64,000 nt of DNA, taken from positions 1 to 64,000 of the forward strand of contig JBGSVE010000007.1 in the NCBI GenBank assembly GCA_041753075.1. Reading direction: 5' to 3'. Under the pieces are notes generated by a model. That model had not been told where the DNA came from. It ran no database searches and was given only the letters and a program-made list of their open reading frames with translations. The DNA is from UBA6163 sp041753075 (lineage in GTDB: Bacteria > Planctomycetota > Planctomycetia > Pirellulales > Pirellulaceae). This document shows positions 26,591 through 37,000 of this stretch, in pieces (positions within the stretch are counted from its first letter, which is position 1; every line of letters starts with the position of its first letter). Made by a program: the position numbers and the translations under genes.

Positions 26591-28027
26591 CTATGGCAAT
26601 TCGATGGGCTCGGCCATTTCGCTGTCTAGCGCCAACCAGGCGTGAACCAATTCACGCAGCTTCGTCGGTTGGTCAGCGGCCAGGTTATTGGTCTCCGAAA
26701 TGTCGGCGGCTAGGTGATAGAGTTCGAATGGTTCCTTTGCGCTGGGCCGAACAATTTTCCAATCGCCTTGGCGAAGCGCGGTCTTGCCGCCTTGCATTCG
26801 CCAGTAGACGCGGTCATGCATCGCGCCGAGTCGTTTGCCGCTTAAGAACGGCATCACATTGACACCATCGAGCGCTACGTCGGATTCGAGGCCGGCCATG
26901 TCGAGCGCCGTTGCCGCAACGTCGAGACTCAGCACGACACGCGGCTCGGCAACATCGGCTGGCAATGTGCCTGGCATCGACCAAATCATTGGCACGCGAA
27001 TTCCGCCTTCGTATAAATCACCCTTGCCGCCGCGAAGTGGTGCATTGCTGCTGGTCAATTCTTTAGTCGGACCGCCGTTGTCGCTAACAAACACGATCAA
27101 CGTGTTTTCGATAAGACCACGCTCTTGCAGCGCAGCGGTGATTGCCGCGACGCCACGATCCAGTGCAATCAACATCGCGGCGAAAATCTTGCGTTGTGGA
27201 TCATTGATTCCATATACTTGGTCGACGTCGGATTTCCGTGCCTGCATTGGGCTGTGGACGGCGTTGTAGGAAACGACAAGTGCCAGCGGCGAAGCGTGGT
27301 CTTGGTGAATGTACTCGACGGCGTTGTGTGTAATCGCATCGGTTAAATAATCACGTTCTTTGATCGATTTGTCGCCGCGAACAAGCGGATTTTCGTCGTC
27401 GTAGGCTGGTTCGTCATTGCCGGTGTAATTGCCACGAAACAAATCGCCGGATCGCACCATCTCACCCGCCGAGACCGATTTACTCCTGAGCATGGTGTAA
27501 ACGTTTTCATACGGCGGCCCCGGAACGTAATAGTGGCCCTCGTGCAAAAAACCATAAAATGAATCAAAACCTCGCGCCAACGGTTGCTTCGCTTCCGAGG
27601 CACCAAGATGCCATTTGCCGATCAATGCCGTGCGGTAACCACTGTGCTTCAATTCGGAGATGAACGTGGTCTCGGTAACCGGTAGGCCGGCGGCCGCCAG
27701 CAGGTTGCGTTTGCCCGTTGGATTCATGTCATAGCCGAAGCGAGATTGAAAACGCCCCGTCAAGATTCCAGCTCGACTGGGGCTGCAATACGACGACGTG
27801 ACGTAGCCCGCGGTACAGCGAACACCGCTCTTGGCCAATGCGTCGATACCGGGCGTGGGAATTTGTTGGTTGCCTTGCATCCCGGTTTCGCCGTAGCCAA
27901 GATCATCGGCAATTATCAAGACAATGTTTGGTCGGTCGCTTGAGTCGGCCTTGAGTAACGATAAACTAAAGGCTTGAGCGAAGAGTGTTGCCAGCGCCGC
28001 AGTGGCGAGCGGAGTTGATTTGATCAT
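26591..28027 (-). CDS. Secreted FGly-dependent sulfatase
   Basis: Removes sulfate esters, probably from a sulfated polysaccharide. After a signal peptide (residues 1-27, LATAALATLFAQAFSLSLL), RPNIVLIIADDLGYGE supplies the metal-binding aspartates. SYCSPSRAGILTGR carries the CxPSR motif whose Cys81 is converted to formylglycine. GKWHLG and the late SDNGGP region complete the site. Length (478) is typical of planctomycete sulfatases. Its ATG overlaps the stop of the AraC-type regulator upstream, tying it to the rhamnose genes and suggesting a sulfated, rhamnose-containing substrate such as ulvan-like glycans; that substrate is inferred. Confidence 0.92.
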   Translation of the reverse strand: MIKSTPLATAALATLFAQAFSLSLLKADSSDRPNIVLIIADDLGYGETGMQGNQQIPTPGIDALAKSGVRCTAGYVTSSYCSPSRAGILTGRFQSRFGYDMNPTGKRNLLAAAGLPVTETTFISELKHSGYRTALIGKWHLGASEAKQPLARGFDSFYGFLHEGHYYVPGPPYENVYTMLRSKSVSAGEMVRSGDLFRGNYTGNDEPAYDDENPLVRGDKSIKERDYLTDAITHNAVEYIHQDHASPLALVVSYNAVHSPMQARKSDVDQVYGINDPQRKIFAAMLIALDRGVAAITAALQERGLIENTLIVFVSDNGGPTKELTSSNAPLRGGKGDLYEGGIRVPMIWSMPGTLPADVAEPRVVLSLDVAATALDMAGLESDVALDGVNVMPFLSGKRLGAMHDRVYWRMQGGKTALRQGDWKIVRPSAKEPFELYHLAADISETNNLAADQPTKLRELVHAWLALDSEMAEPIELP

Positions 28028-28968
28028 TGCGATTCCCAGGCAGATGGACTCAGATTGCTGTTACGATAATCTCTTGGTGATGTTCCGGTCAAAGCACGGA
28101 ATTGTCGGCTGAAGTAGTTGCTGTCCGTAAAGCCAACGGCCATGGCAATCGCCGTGACGCTGCTGTCGCTTTGTGCGAGTAATTTACACGCTTGACGAAT
28201 TCGTAATCGAATTAAATAAGCGATCGGCGGACAACCCATTGTCGACTCGAATGTTCGCAGGAAATTTCGCCGCGACATGCCAGAGATTTCGACCAGCTCG
28301 TCCAGCGAAACGGGGTCCGCGTAGTGCCGTTCAATCAGCGAGATCGCCTCCGCAATCCGCAACAGTGACTTGCTTCGTGGATTGCGCGATTGGCTGTAGC
28401 AGCGAGAAAGAAAAGTGACCAACTGCAATAGTGTTGTTGTCGCCATCACGCCAAACCCGGGGCCACGGTCGGTGAGCTCCAAACTAAGCTGATCCACCAA
28501 ACTAATCGCCTGCACCAATTCGGGCGGTGACAATTGCAAACGGCTATCGAACCCGTGGCGTTTTCGCCAAGCAGGTTCGAGTGTGAACAACGCGTGATAT
28601 CCGGGAAGCGACGGCAAATCACTCAGCGTCATCGGCAACTCGGATGCGTCGAACAAGACGTTGATCAGCCGCAGTTGATCCATATTCAAATAGTCGTGCG
28701 GTCGCGTTGGCCCGATCACAAACGTGTCGCCTGTCGCCAGTACGTAGGAATCCTCGCCGGTGATGTGCTCGCCTTTGCCACCCGTGATGATCACGATCTC
28801 CGAGAACTCGTGGGAGTGCAGCCCAAAAGGCTTTTGGGGATCACGCCGCTCCACAACGATCGGAAAACCATCCTCGTGAAACCAGTCCTGCTTCTTCAGC
28901 ACCTGCATAGCGAATCGTTGCCCATAATGTAGAATCGGCTGCCGGTAGGAAGCGGAAAGGTTGTGCAT
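28024..28968 (-). CDS. AraC-family transcriptional regulator with N-terminal cupin (RhaS/RhaR-like)
   Basis: 314 residues from ATG 28968 (a GTG precedes it directly). The N-terminal half is a cupin sensor with PFGLHSHEFSEIVIITGGKG. The C-terminal 100 residues contain the two helix-turn-helix motifs of AraC proteins: LDELVEISGMSRRNFLRTF and VTAIAMAVGFTDSNYFSRQF, ending GTSPRDYR. It is divergent from rhaA across 137 bases, the classic arrangement for a rhamnose-responsive activator, and overlaps the sulfatase start. Rhamnose as the effector is inferred from context. No operator half-sites were identified with confidence in the gap. Confidence 0.88.
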   Translation of the reverse strand: MHNLSASYRQPILHYGQRFAMQVLKKQDWFHEDGFPIVVERRDPQKPFGLHSHEFSEIVIITGGKGEHITGEDSYVLATGDTFVIGPTRPHDYLNMDQLRLINVLFDASELPMTLSDLPSLPGYHALFTLEPAWRKRHGFDSRLQLSPPELVQAISLVDQLSLELTDRGPGFGVMATTTLLQLVTFLSRCYSQSRNPRSKSLLRIAEAISLIERHYADPVSLDELVEISGMSRRNFLRTFESTMGCPPIAYLIRLRIRQACKLLAQSDSSVTAIAMAVGFTDSNYFSRQFRALTGTSPRDYRNSNLSPSAWESQ

Positions 28969-29108
28969 CACGTTATCGGGTTCGACCTAAAGACCGACCG
29001 CAGGCTGGCACTATTGTGCTGGTACGTGTCGCAATCGTCAAGGTTTCCGAGACCCCGGCGGCTTAACGTATTGTCACGTCTCTCTCACTCGCCCCAGGAC
29101 ATCGCGGC

Positions 29109-30395
29109 ATGACGAATTCGGCAAACCTTCAAAAAGCTTTTGAGCTTTCGGTTGAACAATATGAATCACTTGGTGTGAACGTTTCACAAGCTCTGAACAA
29201 GCTGCGCGAAGTTTCGATTTCGGTCCAATGTTGGCAAGGCGACGACGTCGCTGGCTTTGAAGGGAACAAAGACGCACTGGGTAACGGGCTTGCGGTGACA
29301 GGCAATTATCCTGGCCGAGCACGCACGCCCGATGAGCTGCGCAGTGACTTGGAACTCGCCTATTCGCTGATCCCAGGGAAGCAGCGTTTGAATTTGCATG
29401 CGCTGTACGGTGAATTCGATGGCCCCGTTGATCGTGATGCGATCGGCGTCGAACACTTTCAAGGTTGGATAGATTGGGGTCGTGGTCAAGGTGTGAAACT
29501 GGATTTCAACCCCAGTTATTTCTCGCACGAAAAAGCGAGCGACGGATTCACGTTAACGCACGCCGATTCTGGCATCCGTCAATTTTGGATCGATCATGGA
29601 ATCGCTTGCCGCAAGATTGCCGCTGCGATCGGCGCGGCTCAAGGCAATCCTTGTATCAACAACTTCTGGGTACCCGACGGATCGAAAGACACGCCGGCCA
29701 GCCGAAAGGATCCTCGCCAGCGGCTTGCCGAATCGCTTGATGAGATCTTTAACGAAGAACTTTCGCCCAGTCACACGCTTGATGCGGTGGAGTGCAAACT
29801 GTTTGGCATCGGCAGCGAAAGTTATGTCGTTGGGTCGCATGAGTTTTATATGGGCTATGCGATTTCCAGAAACAAAATGCTGTGCCTTGATGCTGGACAC
29901 TTTCATCCAACCGAGATGATTTCGGACAAGATTTCTGCGGTGCTGATGTATGTGCCGGAGTTGCTGTTGCACGTCAGTCGTGGAGTGCGCTGGGACAGCG
30001 ACCATGTCGTGACTTACACGGACGAATTGCAAGCGATCATGCAAGAGATTGTTCGTGGCGATTATCTCAATCGCGTTCATATTGGACTCGATTTCTTTGA
30101 CGCCAGTATCAATCGTGTTGCAGCTTGGGCCATCGGAACTCGCAACGCGTTGAAGGCAGTTCTTGCGGCGTTGTTGGAACCAACCGAAACGCTGCGACAA
30201 CTTGAGCGTGATGGTGATTACACGGCGCGGTTGGCTTTGATGGAAGAACAAAAGTCGATGCCGTTGGGCGCGGTTTGGAATCATTATTGCCAAACGTCCG
30301 GCGTTCCCGTCGGAGCCCAGTGGCTGGAGAAGGTGCGTGACTATGAGAGGAATGTTCAATCTTTGCGCCACAACGAATTGGGTGCGGTGATTTAA
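29109..30395 (+). CDS. rhaA: L-rhamnose isomerase
   Basis: Converts L-rhamnose to L-rhamnulose in the cytoplasm. The sequence matches RhaA throughout: SISVQCWQGDDVAGFE, GNYPGRARTPDELR, LNLHALYGEF, LDFNPSYFSHEKASDGFTL read in parts, NNFWVPDGSKD and LCLDAGHFHPTEMI. At 428 residues it has the normal length, and the metal-binding residues around FHPTE and WDSDHVV are present. It is followed by palindrome copy 4, then a permease gene. The kinase and aldolase (rhaB, rhaD) are not in the window. Confidence 0.95.
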   Translation: MTNSANLQKAFELSVEQYESLGVNVSQALNKLREVSISVQCWQGDDVAGFEGNKDALGNGLAVTGNYPGRARTPDELRSDLELAYSLIPGKQRLNLHALYGEFDGPVDRDAIGVEHFQGWIDWGRGQGVKLDFNPSYFSHEKASDGFTLTHADSGIRQFWIDHGIACRKIAAAIGAAQGNPCINNFWVPDGSKDTPASRKDPRQRLAESLDEIFNEELSPSHTLDAVECKLFGIGSESYVVGSHEFYMGYAISRNKMLCLDAGHFHPTEMISDKISAVLMYVPELLLHVSRGVRWDSDHVVTYTDELQAIMQEIVRGDYLNRVHIGLDFFDASINRVAAWAIGTRNALKAVLAALLEPTETLRQLERDGDYTARLALMEEQKSMPLGAVWNHYCQTSGVPVGAQWLEKVRDYERNVQSLRHNELGAVI

Positions 30396-30398
30396 TTT

Positions 30399-30466
30399 GC
30401 GAGCGGACGGGCGCTAGCCGCCGGTTTCGATCGGCAAATACCAGGGGCTAGCGCCCGCCCGCTCAC
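30399..30466. repeat. 68-bp imperfect palindrome, family 1, copy 4
   Basis: Begins GCGAGCGGACGGGCGCTAGC three bases after the rhaA stop and ends GGCTAGCGCCCGCCCGCTCAC (in parts), around GGTTTCGATCGGCAAATACC. The outer arms carry compensating changes (CGGACGGGCG against CGCCCGCCCG), so pairing is preserved. Confidence 0.9.
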
Positions 30467-30520
30467 TAAACCTTCGTGCTGTTCAGCTAATCAAACTTTT
30501 AACAATCGGAACCTACTTTC

Positions 30521-31969
30521 ATGAGTGAAGACAACTCAAATTCAGGCGGAGAATTTGAACGCGAACCCGTTCCCGATTCGGCGTTGCTGGGAGCGGGCAA
30601 GTTCTGGGGCATGTATGCCGGCGAACACGCCGCAGGCACCGAGTTCATGATCGGCCCTTTGTTTTTGGCCGCAGGAGCGAGTTTGCAAAACTTGATCCTA
30701 GGCTTGCTGCTGGGCAACTTCCTGGCAGTTTTGACTTGGCGTTTTCTTGTCGTCCCGATCGCGATGGTAAAACGGTTGACACTGTATTACCAACTTGAGC
30801 GCATTGCCGGTGGTTCGCTGGTCAAGTTCTACAACTTGGTCAACGGTCTGCTATTTTGTTTTCTTGCCGGAGCAATGGTCACCGTGTCCGCGTCGGCAGT
30901 CGGCGTACCGTTCGGCATAGCGTTCGATGTGCCTGAGGCAATGTTTGGACTCAGCAATCTATCGTTCACCGCCTTGGTCGCGATCGTCGGCGTGTTGATC
31001 GCCGTGATTGCAGCGGGCGGATATGAGCGTGTTGCTCGAATTGCGAATATCGCGGCACCATGGATGATTGCCGTGTTTGCCGCTTGTGGCATCGTATCGC
31101 TGGTGCAAATGGATGTAACGAGTATGGCCGCTTTCTCGGAAGGCAAGTTTTGGACTGACGCGATCGCATTTGTGCAAGAGAAGAATGGGCCACAGACTTT
31201 TGGCTTCTGGCAGATTGTTGTGTTCGCCTGGCTGTGCAACGGAGCGATGCACTTTGGGATGGCCGACTTGACGATCTTTCGATTCGCTCGCAACAAAGCT
31301 TCGGGATGGGCACCTTCGATCGGCATGTTTCTGGGGCACTACATGGCCTGGATTGCCGCGGCCCTGCTGCTTGCCGCGCTGATCAAAATTCAGCCATCGC
31401 TCGCGCTCGGTTCCGATGGCAAGGTAACCGCGAATCCAGGGCTGCTCGCTTTCCAATCGCTCGGATGGACGGGCATCATTTGTGTTGTGATCGCCGGATG
31501 GACGACGGCGAATCCGACGATTTATCGCGCCGGTTTGGCCTTCCAGGGTGTGTTGCCAAACAGCTCTCGAACCGCCATGACACTCGTCGCGGGCGCGGTG
31601 GCGACGATTGCCGGAGCGTTCCCGAATCTGTCGGCACAGTTGCTCGGTTTCGTCGGGACATACGGAACGATTCTCGGCCCGATGGGAGCCATCATCTTTG
31701 TCGACTTCTACTTGATGAGAAAGTTTGGCCTGCGAGATGAAGACGCGTTTCATCGGAGAACGAAAGTCAATATCGCGGTGTTGATCGCCTGGCTCCTTCC
31801 GGTCGCCGTCGGACTCTATCTGATCATGGTGCCGACGATTTGGTTTCCTGAAAAGCTCTTCGCCGCTTACGCCGTGATTCCTTGTTGGGTTGCATGCGGA
31901 GTGCTCTACCTCGTGCTCAGCAAGTTCACTCAAAACAAAGTCACAGCAAACAAAGGAAACGTCGAATGA
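30521..31969 (+). CDS. NCS1-like (purine/cytosine permease family) transporter, probable sugar uptake
   Basis: 482 residues, with about twelve hydrophobic segments. The N-terminus FWGMYAGEHAAGTEFMIGPLF and the following GNFLAVLTWRFLV resemble NCS1/CodB-type permeases. Its place between rhaA and a coupled 65-residue membrane protein suggests that it imports rhamnose or another deoxy sugar, a role not typical for NCS1 proteins. It has no resemblance to RhaT. Its stop overlaps the next start (ATGA). The family call is moderate and the substrate is inferred. Confidence 0.75.
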   Translation: MSEDNSNSGGEFEREPVPDSALLGAGKFWGMYAGEHAAGTEFMIGPLFLAAGASLQNLILGLLLGNFLAVLTWRFLVVPIAMVKRLTLYYQLERIAGGSLVKFYNLVNGLLFCFLAGAMVTVSASAVGVPFGIAFDVPEAMFGLSNLSFTALVAIVGVLIAVIAAGGYERVARIANIAAPWMIAVFAACGIVSLVQMDVTSMAAFSEGKFWTDAIAFVQEKNGPQTFGFWQIVVFAWLCNGAMHFGMADLTIFRFARNKASGWAPSIGMFLGHYMAWIAAALLLAALIKIQPSLALGSDGKVTANPGLLAFQSLGWTGIICVVIAGWTTANPTIYRAGLAFQGVLPNSSRTAMTLVAGAVATIAGAFPNLSAQLLGFVGTYGTILGPMGAIIFVDFYLMRKFGLRDEDAFHRRTKVNIAVLIAWLLPVAVGLYLIMVPTIWFPEKLFAAYAVIPCWVACGVLYLVLSKFTQNKVTANKGNVE

Positions 31970-32163
31970 ATACGTCTGCAAAAATTGTTTCCCTGATCGC
32001 CCTCAGTGCAGTCATCATTCCGTGTCTTCTGTTCTTCATCGGCATGATTGGACTGGATGCTGTGAAATGGGCGGCGCTGGCTGGCACGATCGGTTGGTTC
32101 GTCGCAACGCCGATCTGGATGAGCCGCGAACTGCCAAAGGATGCAGCGGAAGTGGAGATTTAG
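31966..32163 (+). CDS. 65-residue membrane protein coupled to the permease
   Basis: Starts at ATG 31966 with AAAGGAA nine bases upstream and an ATGA overlap with the permease stop. The first helix IVSLIALSAVIIPCLLFFIGMIG and second helix WAALAGTIGWFVATPIWM give a two-helix protein with a short acidic tail. Tight coupling suggests an accessory subunit of the transporter. No family was recognised. Confidence 0.75.
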   Translation: MNTSAKIVSLIALSAVIIPCLLFFIGMIGLDAVKWAALAGTIGWFVATPIWMSRELPKDAAEVEI

Positions 32164-32258
32164 GATGCACTGAACGCGTGGTCCGTCAAATCCCAATGGT
32201 TACGGGTCCAAAATTAGCAGATGGGCTGTTAGAATTTATCTGCAACGCAGCGTTAGAT

Positions 32259-34097
32259 TCAATTTGAACCAGCGCTATTGAACCCGCGCATCCAGATCTG
32301 CTTTTCGAATTGGTTTCCGGCAGCAATCAAATGGCTCATGCACGCTAGGTAGGCAGCTTCGAGCGAGCAGGTTTTTTCGATGACGCCAGCGCCGCGACTG
32401 CGCGATTCGTTGCGCCGTTGGCTGGCTGAGATCGCGAGTACGTCCAGTAGTTGCGTGGCTGTCGTTTGGTAACTTTGTTGGAGTCGTCGTTGTTCTCGTC
32501 GATGGGTTTGGGTGCCCAGGGCTGGGACCGACATGCGACCGCCCAGCGCGAGCCCGGTCAGACGACGGCGCAGCGAATCAAGGCCATCCGGGGGCGAACC
32601 AGGCTGCGGTGTTTCATCGCTTAAGATCAGTTCGTCGCTCCAGCGTCCAATGCCAGTGAAGTGATGTCGTTGCAGTCGATCCAATCCGATGTTGCACACA
32701 CTGTCCCACTGCGGCGGCAGGTCCAGTTCGGGTCGCGCACCTTTTGTCGCGTCGTCATTGATGTTTAAAGTGGTCGGGGCAATCGCGATCAGATCGACTG
32801 CACCCGCCGCAGCAAGTCTTAAGCGACCAAGGCATCGCAGCGACAAGCCTGGGCAACGCGCCAACAGGGCCAAGTTTTCGCGATACGCCAATTGTGCATC
32901 ATCGATCGCAATTGTCAGCCGCCAGGGAAGACTGACTCGTTCGACATCGACCAATACACTCGCACCGCGTGGGCCGACAATCACAGCATCGAACGCGACC
33001 AAATCCCAACCACCATGACGCTGCGGCTCGGACATTAACGCACGCTGAAACACTCGCCGAATTTGCTCGTCCAGCGGCAAGCCGAAACGCCCCGCAGCGA
33101 GCCGACCGTCGCTCCCACGCGTCGCGTGCACGGCCCAGCGAGTCGTCTTGCCTTTGCCGAGGCGGCCATCGCCGGACACCTGCAAATTTTGTACAGCAAG
33201 CAAACCGCGACACAACGCTTTGGCGTCCAACGTCACGGTTCCCAGGTCAATGCCACCGCCATACGCCTGCAAAACAAGTTGCCGATCGCCAGGCCGTAGT
33301 TCATTGACCGTGAACAAATCTTCGTCACCCGCCACACTGCCTTGCAGGTAAACGCATACGCCTGCGTAGCCGCTGAGCGTCAGGATCGGCTCGGCACAAA
33401 TGCCTTCGAGCTTGCGTACGTCGATGGGATCAAAGCCTCGGCGCGATTGGCCAACGAGCCACTGCGGCGCGCTGGTTTGTGTGTTGATGCGGTGAGCAGT
33501 TAACAGCGCACTAGCGAGGTCATCCCTTAACGCGCCTGCATCGGATGTATCGCGATTGGCCCGCAATCGTCCGCTGCCTTCGACAATTCGCAAGAGCGTA
33601 TTGCCCAGCGCAACCAATCCGCACTCGCGACACTGATGCGCCGCTCGCAGGATACTCGATTGCACCAGCAACCCCGCACCGCTTGCGCCGACGCGAAGCA
33701 GTGCCGCGACCGCAGCTTGGGCCAATCGCGCCGCCGTTTGCATTTCTTCAGTGATTGTGGACGTGGCTGGGGCTGCCTCAGTCTCCTGACTCTGATCCGC
33801 AGAATCATCGTCCGTTGCCGTCGCCAAGATGTTGATGCACGCGACGACGTGAAAACATTTTGGTGTCAACAAGCAACTGCATTGCAATTGCTCGGAGGAA
33901 ACAATCACGCCGCCCTCGCTGCGTAACTCAACGGTTTCTTCGCCGGCTGCGATCGACCATCGGTCTGCGTTGAAAACCCATTGCCAACGATCGGCAACCA
34001 CGGGTTCGGCATCGAGTCGTTTGCGAACACGGCCGGGCATTGAATCGATCAGTTCGGCCAGTAAGATCGCGCTGATTCGCGGTCGCGGTACGTTCAT
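32259..34097 (-). CDS. SWIM zinc-finger protein (YehQ-like)
   Basis: 612 residues from ATG 34097 (MNVPRPRISAILLAEL), which overlaps the stop of the upstream vWA gene by four bases; the open frame starts at 34166. The zinc site C73-S-C75 with C81-F-H83 (CxCx5CxH) is the SWIM signature. The rest is a large domain of mixed fold without other motifs. In E. coli the yehQ product is a SWIM protein encoded with MoxR (yehL), DUF5682 (yehM) and vWA (yehP) genes, matching this operon. SWIM fingers are thought to bind DNA or protein. The function of the system is not known. Confidence 0.82.
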   Translation of the reverse strand: MNVPRPRISAILLAELIDSMPGRVRKRLDAEPVVADRWQWVFNADRWSIAAGEETVELRSEGGVIVSSEQLQCSCLLTPKCFHVVACINILATATDDDSADQSQETEAAPATSTITEEMQTAARLAQAAVAALLRVGASGAGLLVQSSILRAAHQCRECGLVALGNTLLRIVEGSGRLRANRDTSDAGALRDDLASALLTAHRINTQTSAPQWLVGQSRRGFDPIDVRKLEGICAEPILTLSGYAGVCVYLQGSVAGDEDLFTVNELRPGDRQLVLQAYGGGIDLGTVTLDAKALCRGLLAVQNLQVSGDGRLGKGKTTRWAVHATRGSDGRLAAGRFGLPLDEQIRRVFQRALMSEPQRHGGWDLVAFDAVIVGPRGASVLVDVERVSLPWRLTIAIDDAQLAYRENLALLARCPGLSLRCLGRLRLAAAGAVDLIAIAPTTLNINDDATKGARPELDLPPQWDSVCNIGLDRLQRHHFTGIGRWSDELILSDETPQPGSPPDGLDSLRRRLTGLALGGRMSVPALGTQTHRREQRRLQQSYQTTATQLLDVLAISASQRRNESRSRGAGVIEKTCSLEAAYLACMSHLIAAGNQFEKQIWMRGFNSAGSN

Positions 34098-37000
34098 GAT
34101 AAGAGGGTTCCTTGCGGTGAATTCGCTGTCTGTCCAGCTTGTCCGCGAATTTGATCGCCGACCCAATCGGCCAATCGTTCGGGGCTGACCGCGGCCACCG
34201 GCATGCCCGCGGCCGCGACCATTTGTGCGTAGCCTTGATGAAACCGCGCCGTGCCTGTGTCATCCAGCGCGGCCAGCCCGACGCACTTCGCACCGGACTG
34301 CGCAATCGCGCGAACTTCGGCGAGCATCTCGCCCACCGAAACTCCCTCCTCAAAATCCGACACCAACACGACGATCGATCGCGACGGCACTTTCAATCGG
34401 GACCTGGCGGCACCTAGTCCCAAACCAATATGCGTCCCGCCGCCAACCTGCACCTCCAACAGCAATGCCAACGGATCAGTCACATGCTCGCTCAGATCAA
34501 TCACCTCGGTACTGAACGCCAAGAACCGAACCGATAGCGCCGGCAACTCCGCAAAAATTGCCGCGCACAACGCAGAATAAACAACCGATGTGGTCATCGA
34601 TCCCGAGACATCGACCACAAACGTTAAATGCCAATCCATCTCGCGTCGCGATTGCGTGTTGAATAGCAATGACTTGGCCACGATCGCTGGCCGGCCATCG
34701 TCGCGTCGATAGGCATTGATCAAGTTTTCGCGAATCGTTCGTGGCAAGTTCAAGCGGCGCGAACGTCGCCGCGTCGGCCTCGGCGATGACAATCCGCTCA
34801 TCGCGGGGCGAAGGCGGACGGCCAGGCGTTTGGCCAGTTGTTCTGTGATCCGCTTGGCCAATCGCCTCATCCGCTCGGCTCGAACTTCGGCCAAGCCGCC
34901 GGCGAGCGACAACACCTGTTGCAACAATTCGATCGACGGCGTGACCGCATCGGGATCAAGCAAGTCCAAGGCAACTTGATTTCCCCTGCCCGCCGACTCG
35001 CCCAACACTTCTTGACAAATGTCGGCACCAAACAATGCTTCCAAATCATCCGCCCACTGGGCTGTCGTCGGCATCGGTGCTTCGGTGCCGCCGGATTGGC
35101 GGTTGGCCAGACCGCCTTGCGAGCCTTCGCCGCGTCCGCGACCGAACAATTGATCTAAACTACTCGCTGCACCGGAGCTTGCTTGCCGATTCTCCGGCGG
35201 CAGTCCAAGTATCATTCGCCAACGATCCGCGAGCGTGATTCCATGCGCGGGATCTGTCGCGGCGATCTCATCGGCGGACGAGTCGTCAGTTATTTTTTCT
35301 TCGCTTGCCGGCGCGTTGGCTAAATCAAATTGAAAATTCGGAAAGATCGCCAGCACAGCTTGGCGTCCCGCCGAATCGGCCTCGCGCCGCATCGCGACCA
35401 ACTCCGTCACATCACTGAAGCCATCGGAAGCAATCGCGGCGAATGCGGAACCACGCTCGTGGTAGGATTGCAAACGAGCTTCCAGCAGTCGTATTCGGTT
35501 GGCGGGTGAAAATTTATGAAACGCACCGCGCAGCGACGGTAGTCGTTGTAAAAACGAATCGTCGTCGGCGGTGCGAATCCGCGACTCCAATCCGTCTAAC
35601 CAAACCATGTCGCCTTGCATCATTGCCAAGAGCACGTGTACCGATCCCGCTAACGCATTCCTCAGGCGACTTCGCGACTGAGTATCCACGGCGGCATCGA
35701 ACCAACCGCCGAGCAATTCCGCGAACTGTTCCGCCGTCTGTTTTTGCAGCACGCACAGCATTCCTGCGGCCGCTCCGCGCATCAAATCGCTGCCTCGCCC
35801 CAGCGTCCGCTGGCACCAATGAACCAATCGCAATTGACCCGCGTCGAGCAGCGCAATCGCCGTCTTGTTGCCATTATCGAGATCGCATTCCAGCACTTCG
35901 CGCAAGTCACCGTTGAACCAATGGACCAGATCGCTGACACCGATCACATCGTTGTCATCGTGCGAGCCTTCGAGTCCTTCCAAGCGATCCAAGCAGGCGC
36001 GCAACAGCGCCGCCATTTGCAAAGAAACATTCGTATCGCGAAACACCGCGAGTATCGGCGGATACGAATTGGCTTCGTCGCGCGGCAGACCCGGAATGTG
36101 TCCAGCGGAGATGCGTCCAAGTATCGTGGCCGCAGCGACCAACTCGACCAACCCGCCGGTTCTCAGCAATGTCTGGTCAAGTGTTTGCAAGCTCCGGTGT
36201 ACGAATTGGTTTAAGCCACACTGCGTCGCGATCTCCAATTGCTGGACAATCGACGCAGGTGGTGTCTGGTCACTCGTCACACTTCGCAAGATCCCTTCGA
36301 CCACCTGCGGCAGCGCCACGCCAAAGCGCGACACCGCTTCAATGGTCGCCGAGGTCCCTTGGTGCCAAGCGACTTTCCAGCGCTCGGCAAGGTTCTCGCG
36401 TTGACCTTGTTCGATTGAATCGACACGCGTCGCATAAGGGATTGAGGCCGCGCACAATCGTCTCAACACCACGGCTTTGGCGCGTTCACGCGGCGATCGC
36501 AGCACATCCAATCGGACCTCGCGCGGTTCGTCGCCAAGGGTCCCTTGCGTGGGCAAATGCAACGATTGTAGCAGCGTTTCGAGCGACACGGCCAAACCGC
36601 AACGCGGCACACGCCCGGACACCGCTCCTTGGCGATTACCAATCAAAACATGCGCCGACGCTTTAGAAACCTCGCGCGCCCGGCCGTGCAATTCGCCTTG
36701 CACCAAGCAGGACTGAATCGACTCGATCAATTCGCTTCTGCCCGCCGCGGCAAGTCCCCGCAATCGCGCCAGATCGCGCATCATTCGCATGATCTCGCTG
36801 GCGTCCGGCGTTCCGGCGACATGACCGCGATGACGCATTTGGCGGCAGATGGCGACGATGATCTCACCCGCTGCGGCATCCATGGCGGTGAGGCTGTCGG
36901 CGGTGACCATTCGTTGGTGCCAAACCGGATCCAGAATCCCAGCCGGATAGCCGCTGCGTTCATCAAGTTGTTCAAAGCTGTAAGGCACCAGTGAGACGCC

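Noticed and set aside
29553..30371. Minus-strand frame opposite rhaA
   Set aside because: rhaA is unmistakable along its whole length, so the antisense frame is a codon-bias artefact.
30959..31981. 340-codon minus-strand frame opposite the NCS1-like permease
   Set aside because: The permease frame has clear helices and a coupled downstream gene; the antisense frame is polar and has no motif.
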